From assembly GCF_036346855.1 (NCBI RefSeq), contig NZ_CP107841.1, forward strand, positions 1,302,001 through 1,366,000: a DNA stretch of 64,000 nt, read 5' to 3'. Origin of the DNA: Streptomyces europaeiscabiei. Its GTDB lineage: Bacteria; Actinomycetota; Actinomycetes; Streptomycetales; Streptomycetaceae. Positions 60,076-64,000 of this stretch are shown one piece after another. The position numbers were made by a program, and so were the translations under genes. How positions within the stretch are numbered: position 1 is the first letter of the stretch; each line of letters opens with the position of its first letter. The notes beneath the pieces were generated by a model. The model did no database searches and had not been told where the DNA came from. It saw only the letters and a program-made list of their open reading frames with translations.

Positions 60076-62676
60076 GTGACCGCGGACGCGGCGTTCCGGG
60101 CGGAGCTGATCCGCCCGTTGCACGAACTGCTCGCCGAACACGCCGCCCGGCAGCCGCAGCGGACCGCGTTCAAGGACGCCCGCCGCTCGGTGACCTGGGC
60201 CGGGCTGGACCGGCGTACCGCGCGGGTCGCCGGTCATCTGGTGGGCCTCGGGCTCGCGCGGGGCGCGGCGGCGGTGATCTGCCTGCCGAACCGGGTGGAA
60301 GCGGTGGAGAGCTGTCTGGCCGTCACCCGGGCCGGTGCCGTGGGTGTACCGCTGGACCCTCGGTCGGCCGGCACGGAACTCGCGCGGGTGCTGGACGACT
60401 GCGCGGCCCGGGTGGTGATCACGGATGCGGCGCGGCTGCCACAGGTGCGCCGGGTGCTCGCGGACCGGCCGGAGGTCACGGTGATCCTGGTCGGGGACGA
60501 CTCCGAGCCGGGGTTCGCGGCGGCCGCCGACGACGACGCCGGGCTGCCGCGCTGGGAGGATCTGGCGTCGGCATGGTCGCTGCGCGACCCGCCCCGGGAC
60601 GACCTGGGGCTCGACGAGCCGGCCTGGTTGCTCTACACGTCCGGAACGGCCGGACACCCCAAGGGAGTCGTGGCCACCCAGCGGACGTCGCTGTGGACGA
60701 CGGCCTCCTGCGGCGCTCCCCTGCTGGGCATGTCGCCGCAGGACCGGCTGGTGTGCCCGATGCCGCTGTCCCACGTCGTGGCGCACAACGTGTGCGTGCT
60801 CGGCGTCGTCGCGGTCGGCGCCATGGCCTGCCTCACCGACGGCCCGGACGCCGAGGAAGTGCTGCACCGCGTACGCGAGGAGGACGCCACCTTCCTCGTG
60901 GGCGCGCCGGCGATGTACCGCCGGATGGTCGAGGTGGCACGGTCCGGGGCGGTGCGACCGCCACGGCCACGGGTGTGCCTGGTCGCGGGGTCGTCATGCC
61001 CGCAGCCCCTGCACGAGGAGTTCCGGTCCGTCTTCGGCGTCGCGTTGCTGGACGGCTACGGCTCGGCGGAGACCGGCGGCGCGATCACCACGAACCTGCC
61101 GCGGGGCCCGCACGTGCCGGGCTCGTGCGGGGTGCCACTGCCCGGGCTGACACTTCGACTGACGGACGCGCGCACCGGCGAGGAGGTCGAGCGGGGCGCC
61201 GAGGGCGAGATCCGGGTGTCCGGTCCGGGGCTGATGCTGGGCTACCACGGGCGGCCGGAGGAGACCGCGGCCGTGCTGGCGGAGGGCTGGTACCGCACGG
61301 GTGACCTCGGCCGGCAGGACGCGGACGGGCACCTGACGATCACGGGCCGGCTCACGGAACTCATCACCCGCGGGGGCGAGCACCTTCACCCCCGCGAGGT
61401 CGAACAGGCACTGGTCCAGGCGCCCGGGGTCGCGGACGCGGCCGTGGCGGGCGCCCCCGACGAGGCTCTCGGCGAGATACCGGTGGCGTACGTGGTACCG
61501 GTGCCGGGGTCGGGCGGAATCGATGTGGAGACGGTGCTGGCCGCCTGCCGGCGGCGGTTGCCGCCGTACAAGCTGCCGGACGAGATCCACGAGATCGCCG
61601 AGGTGCCCCGCGACCCGGCCGGGGAGATCGTCCGCGGACTGCTGGCCGATCTGCCGGCCCGGTTGTTGTGGCGCGGGTCCCGGCGGACGGCCGAGGAATC
61701 GGCCCGGTACCGCGGCGCCGTCGATCTGGGGCTTCAGGATGCCGGGCACCCCCTGCTGTCCGCCGCCGTCGAACTACCCGGACGGGACGAGCCGACGTAC
61801 ACCGGACGGCTCACCGTGGCCGGGTCCGACCCCTCCCTGCTGCGGCGCGTCGACGGCACGACGGTGGTCACCGCGGCCGTCCTGCTGGACCTGGTGCTGC
61901 ACGCGGCGGGGCGGGCGGGCTGCGCCCGGGTGCTGGAGCTGACCGCGGACGAGCCGCTGGTGCTGCCGCGGGACGAGGGCGTGCAACTGAGGGTGGGGGT
62001 CGGTGCCCCCGACTCCCAGGGCGTACGAGAAGTGACGGTGCACGGGCGCCGGGACGCGTGCGAGGCGGCACGACGCCCGTGGACCCGGCACGCGGTGGCG
62101 TCGGTGTCACCCGTCTCCGGGCCGGAGTCGGCCATGGGTTGGGCGGTGTGGCCGCCGCAGGGCGCACGTCGGACGGGCGGGGACACCGGTGCCGGGCGAC
62201 CGGACACCGCGCGGACGCCGCGTGGGGTGTGGCGGCGCGGCGACGAGGTCTTCGTCGAGGTGGCGCTGCCGGACCGGGCTACGGCGCGGGACCGGTTCGC
62301 CCCGCACCCGGCGCTGCTGGACGCGGCACTGGCCTGCGCCGTGCGGCAGACGGCGGAGGGCACGCGGGAGGACGCCGCGGACGTGGTGGCGGTGCGCTGG
62401 CGCGATGTGTCGCTGTACGCCGTGGGCGCGTCCGTGCTGCGAGTGGGGCTGCGACGATCGGCGGACGGCACCTGGGACGTGGCCGCGGCCGACGGTGCCG
62501 GGGATCCGGTACTGACCGCTCGGTCGGTGACGTGCGCGCCGTGGGAGAAGCGCGCCGTGCGGGCCGCTTCGGCGGCCCGGCAGGACGGCCTGTTCGAGGG
62601 CTCCTGGGTACCTTTCGAATTCTCGACACCGGAGGAGTCGGCCCACCTCCTGAGGAACGAACTGCTCGCCGACTGA
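60076..62676 (+). CDS. AMP-dependent acyl-CoA ligase fused to a PKS dehydratase-like domain
   Basis: An 866-residue fusion from GTG 60076. Residues about 1-525 are an acyl-CoA synthetase/adenylation domain: YTSGTAGHPKG (A3), DGYGSAETGG (A5), YRTGDLG (A7) and ITGRLTELITRGGEHLHPRE (A8). The A10 motif reads PRDPAGEIVR, with Glu where the catalytic Lys is expected. Residues about 555-830 resemble a PKS double-hotdog DH (HPLLSAAVELPG, WTRHAVASV, HPALLDAALA), but the usual PG motif and DxxxQ/H are not intact. No carrier protein follows. It may activate the naphthoate (or another acid) starter, with the DH-like part as a docking or trans-acting domain. The fusion is unusual, and function is inferred from context. 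Confidence 0.85.
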   Translation: MTADAAFRAELIRPLHELLAEHAARQPQRTAFKDARRSVTWAGLDRRTARVAGHLVGLGLARGAAAVICLPNRVEAVESCLAVTRAGAVGVPLDPRSAGTELARVLDDCAARVVITDAARLPQVRRVLADRPEVTVILVGDDSEPGFAAAADDDAGLPRWEDLASAWSLRDPPRDDLGLDEPAWLLYTSGTAGHPKGVVATQRTSLWTTASCGAPLLGMSPQDRLVCPMPLSHVVAHNVCVLGVVAVGAMACLTDGPDAEEVLHRVREEDATFLVGAPAMYRRMVEVARSGAVRPPRPRVCLVAGSSCPQPLHEEFRSVFGVALLDGYGSAETGGAITTNLPRGPHVPGSCGVPLPGLTLRLTDARTGEEVERGAEGEIRVSGPGLMLGYHGRPEETAAVLAEGWYRTGDLGRQDADGHLTITGRLTELITRGGEHLHPREVEQALVQAPGVADAAVAGAPDEALGEIPVAYVVPVPGSGGIDVETVLAACRRRLPPYKLPDEIHEIAEVPRDPAGEIVRGLLADLPARLLWRGSRRTAEESARYRGAVDLGLQDAGHPLLSAAVELPGRDEPTYTGRLTVAGSDPSLLRRVDGTTVVTAAVLLDLVLHAAGRAGCARVLELTADEPLVLPRDEGVQLRVGVGAPDSQGVREVTVHGRRDACEAARRPWTRHAVASVSPVSGPESAMGWAVWPPQGARRTGGDTGAGRPDTARTPRGVWRRGDEVFVEVALPDRATARDRFAPHPALLDAALACAVRQTAEGTREDAADVVAVRWRDVSLYAVGASVLRVGLRRSADGTWDVAAADGAGDPVLTARSVTCAPWEKRAVRAASAARQDGLFEGSWVPFEFSTPEESAHLLRNELLAD

Positions 62677-62700
62677 GTCGGGCCCGCACTTCCAGGCCAC

Positions 62701-62740
62701 CCGGGCGGGTACGGCACCGATCGGTGCCGTACCCGCCCGG
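62701..62740. terminator. 40-bp perfect palindrome closing the operon
   Basis: CCGGGCGGGTACGGCACCGA followed directly by its exact complement starts 24 bp past the ligase stop. A partial third copy of the arm (GTACCCGCCCG) follows. It probably marks the right end of the cluster. Confidence 0.85.
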
Positions 62741-62936
62741 TGTCGTACCCGCCCGATGTCGTACACGGATGTGGGGGCACTCCTTGCGTCACCGTCCAGG
62801 CCGGCGGGGCTGTACACGCGCGGCAGCCTTCTCCTCTGCCCGCATCATGCCTGCGGCCGGGCCACCCGCTCCGCATGCTCCCGGGGGCGCAATGCCGGAC
62901 ACTCCTGTGTAAGGGCCGGCGTATTTCGCGCGGGCC

Positions 62937-64000
62937 ATGGTGAAGGTGTTCGGCGTGCTTGAGGTCCCGCTCTGGCTGTGGGGGGCGTTCGCCGCGACGG
63001 TGGTCGTGTCGCTGGCGGTAGACCTGCTGTCCCACCGCACCGCGCACGTCATCCGCTTCAAGGAGGCGGCCGCCTGGAGCGGCCTGTGGGTGAGCCTCGC
63101 CCTGATCTTCGGCGCGGTCGTCTTCCTCGTCCTCGGCAGCACCGCCGGCACCGAGTACACGACGGCCTGGCTGCTGGAGAAAAGCCTGTCGGTCGACAAC
63201 CTCTTCGTCTTCGCCGTGATCTTCGCGTACTTCAAGGTGCCCCGGGCGTACCAGCACCGCGTGCTGTTCTTCGGCGTCATCGGCGCGCTCGTCTTCCGCG
63301 GGATCTTCCTCTCCCTCGGTGTGGCCGTGGTCAGCCGCTTCACCGCGGTGCTGTTCGCCTTCGCGGCGGTCCTCTTCTACAGCACCTACAAACTCCTCAA
63401 GGACGAGCAGGACAGCTTCGACCCGGGCAAGAGCTTCGCCGTACGGATGCTCCGCAAGATCATCCCGGTGCGGGACGAGTACGCCGGGGCGAAGTTCTTC
63501 GTCAAAGAAGCCGGCAAACGGATGGCGACCCCGCTGCTCGCAGTGGTCGCCGCGATCGAGGCCGCCGACCTGATCTTCGCCGTCGACAGTGTCCCGGCCG
63601 TCCTCGCAGTCAGCGATGACGCCTTCATCGTCTACACCAGCAACGCGTTCGCCATCCTCGGCCTGCGGGCCCTCTACTTCATGCTCGCCGGCCTCCTGGA
63701 CCGCTTCCACTACCTGAGCAAGGGCCTGGCGATCATTCTCGCCTTCATCGGCGTCAAGCTCATCCTCCAGGCATCCCACAAGATGATCAGCCCCGGCATC
63801 CCGGAAATCCCCTCACCGATCAGCCTCGCAGTCATCGTCATCGTCCTGGCGGGTTCCGTGGTGCTCAGCCTCAGAAGACCCGCCCCGGCAGGCGATGCGA
63901 AACAGACCGGCGAACAGAGGGACACCTCCCAGGCCACCGAACAGCCCAGCTCACCGGCTGTGGTGGATGCCCCTGAGCCCCCCACCGTTTCACCAGCTCG
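62937..64000 (+). CDS. TerC family integral membrane protein, 3' end beyond the window
   Basis: The open frame from ATG 62937 runs to the window end. The protein (MVKVFGVLEVPLWLWG) has many hydrophobic segments and TerC/Alx signatures: LLEKSLSVDNLFVFAVIF and IEAADLIFAVDSVPAVLAVS, each with the conserved acidic membrane residues. A hydrophilic Gln/Glu/Pro-rich tail begins near residue 315 and is open at the edge. TerC/Alx proteins are linked to metal ion (manganese) export or tellurite resistance. It follows the palindromic terminator and is probably not part of the biosynthetic cluster. Confidence 0.93.
   Translation, partial: MVKVFGVLEVPLWLWGAFAATVVVSLAVDLLSHRTAHVIRFKEAAAWSGLWVSLALIFGAVVFLVLGSTAGTEYTTAWLLEKSLSVDNLFVFAVIFAYFKVPRAYQHRVLFFGVIGALVFRGIFLSLGVAVVSRFTAVLFAFAAVLFYSTYKLLKDEQDSFDPGKSFAVRMLRKIIPVRDEYAGAKFFVKEAGKRMATPLLAVVAAIEAADLIFAVDSVPAVLAVSDDAFIVYTSNAFAILGLRALYFMLAGLLDRFHYLSKGLAIILAFIGVKLILQASHKMISPGIPEIPSPISLAVIVIVLAGSVVLSLRRPAPAGDAKQTGEQRDTSQATEQPSSPAVVDAPEPPTVSPA

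Overview
The window is very G+C-rich actinomycete DNA and almost certainly Streptomyces: GTG starts, strong third-position G/C bias, a secreted xylanase closely resembling XlnA of S. lividans, and LAL, SARP and PAS-LuxR regulators typical of the genus. Everything below was read from the sequence by eye; family names come from motif recognition, not database searches.

Layout. (1) 1-6.3 kb is a hemicellulose region: a left-truncated CBM13-esterase and a GH10 xylanase (minus strand), a 23-bp tandem repeat, a GH62 arabinofuranosidase with a CBM13 (plus strand), then a membrane metallophosphoesterase. (2) 6.7-9.9 kb is a probable boundary: a LysR regulator divergent from a class-V aminotransferase-like enzyme, and a broken DoxX-like gene. 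(3) 10.0-32.0 kb is the left arm of a biosynthetic cluster: a nucleosidase, an extra S-adenosylmethionine synthetase, a BAHD-type acyltransferase, deoxysugar genes (E1-type 3-dehydratase, epimerase, 4-ketoreductase, 4,6-dehydratase), two glycosyltransferases, a ferredoxin, two P450s and four cluster regulators (SARP, two large LAL, one PAS-LuxR). (4) 32.2-51.9 kb holds two bimodular type I polyketide synthases on the minus strand. (5) 52.2-62.7 kb holds mqnD and, divergently, mqnE, a ferredoxin, a type II thioesterase, mqnA, mqnC, a DrrAB-like ABC exporter and an AMP-ligase fused to a dehydratase-like domain. A 40-bp perfect palindrome closes this operon, and a TerC family gene runs off the right end.

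Main idea. The set MqnA + MqnE + MqnC + MqnD, with a nucleosidase able in principle to remove the purine base and a MetK to supply SAM, amounts to the futalosine route from chorismate to 1,4-dihydroxy-6-naphthoate. In Streptomyces this route normally makes menaquinone from genes scattered over the chromosome. Here it is packed around modular PKS, sugar, glycosylation, P450 and export genes. My inference is that the cluster diverts a naphthoate unit into a glycosylated polyketide, with the naphthoate (or an intermediate) as PKS starter. The synthase has no loading module and no C-terminal thioesterase. All four AT domains look malonyl-specific, all four modules have a ketoreductase, and only the first module has a (degenerate) dehydratase, so a polyol chain on an aromatic starter is expected. 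Glycosylated naphthoquinone polyol macrolides such as the axenomycins and PM100117 are a possible comparison, but four modules are too few for those unless more PKS genes lie elsewhere or modules are reused.

Regulation. Sequences resembling the PimM-type PAS-LuxR operator lie in the divergent promoter regions at about 13.45 kb and 21.75 kb, and a weaker one lies near 9.54 kb, consistent with control by the PAS-LuxR gene at 31.3 kb.
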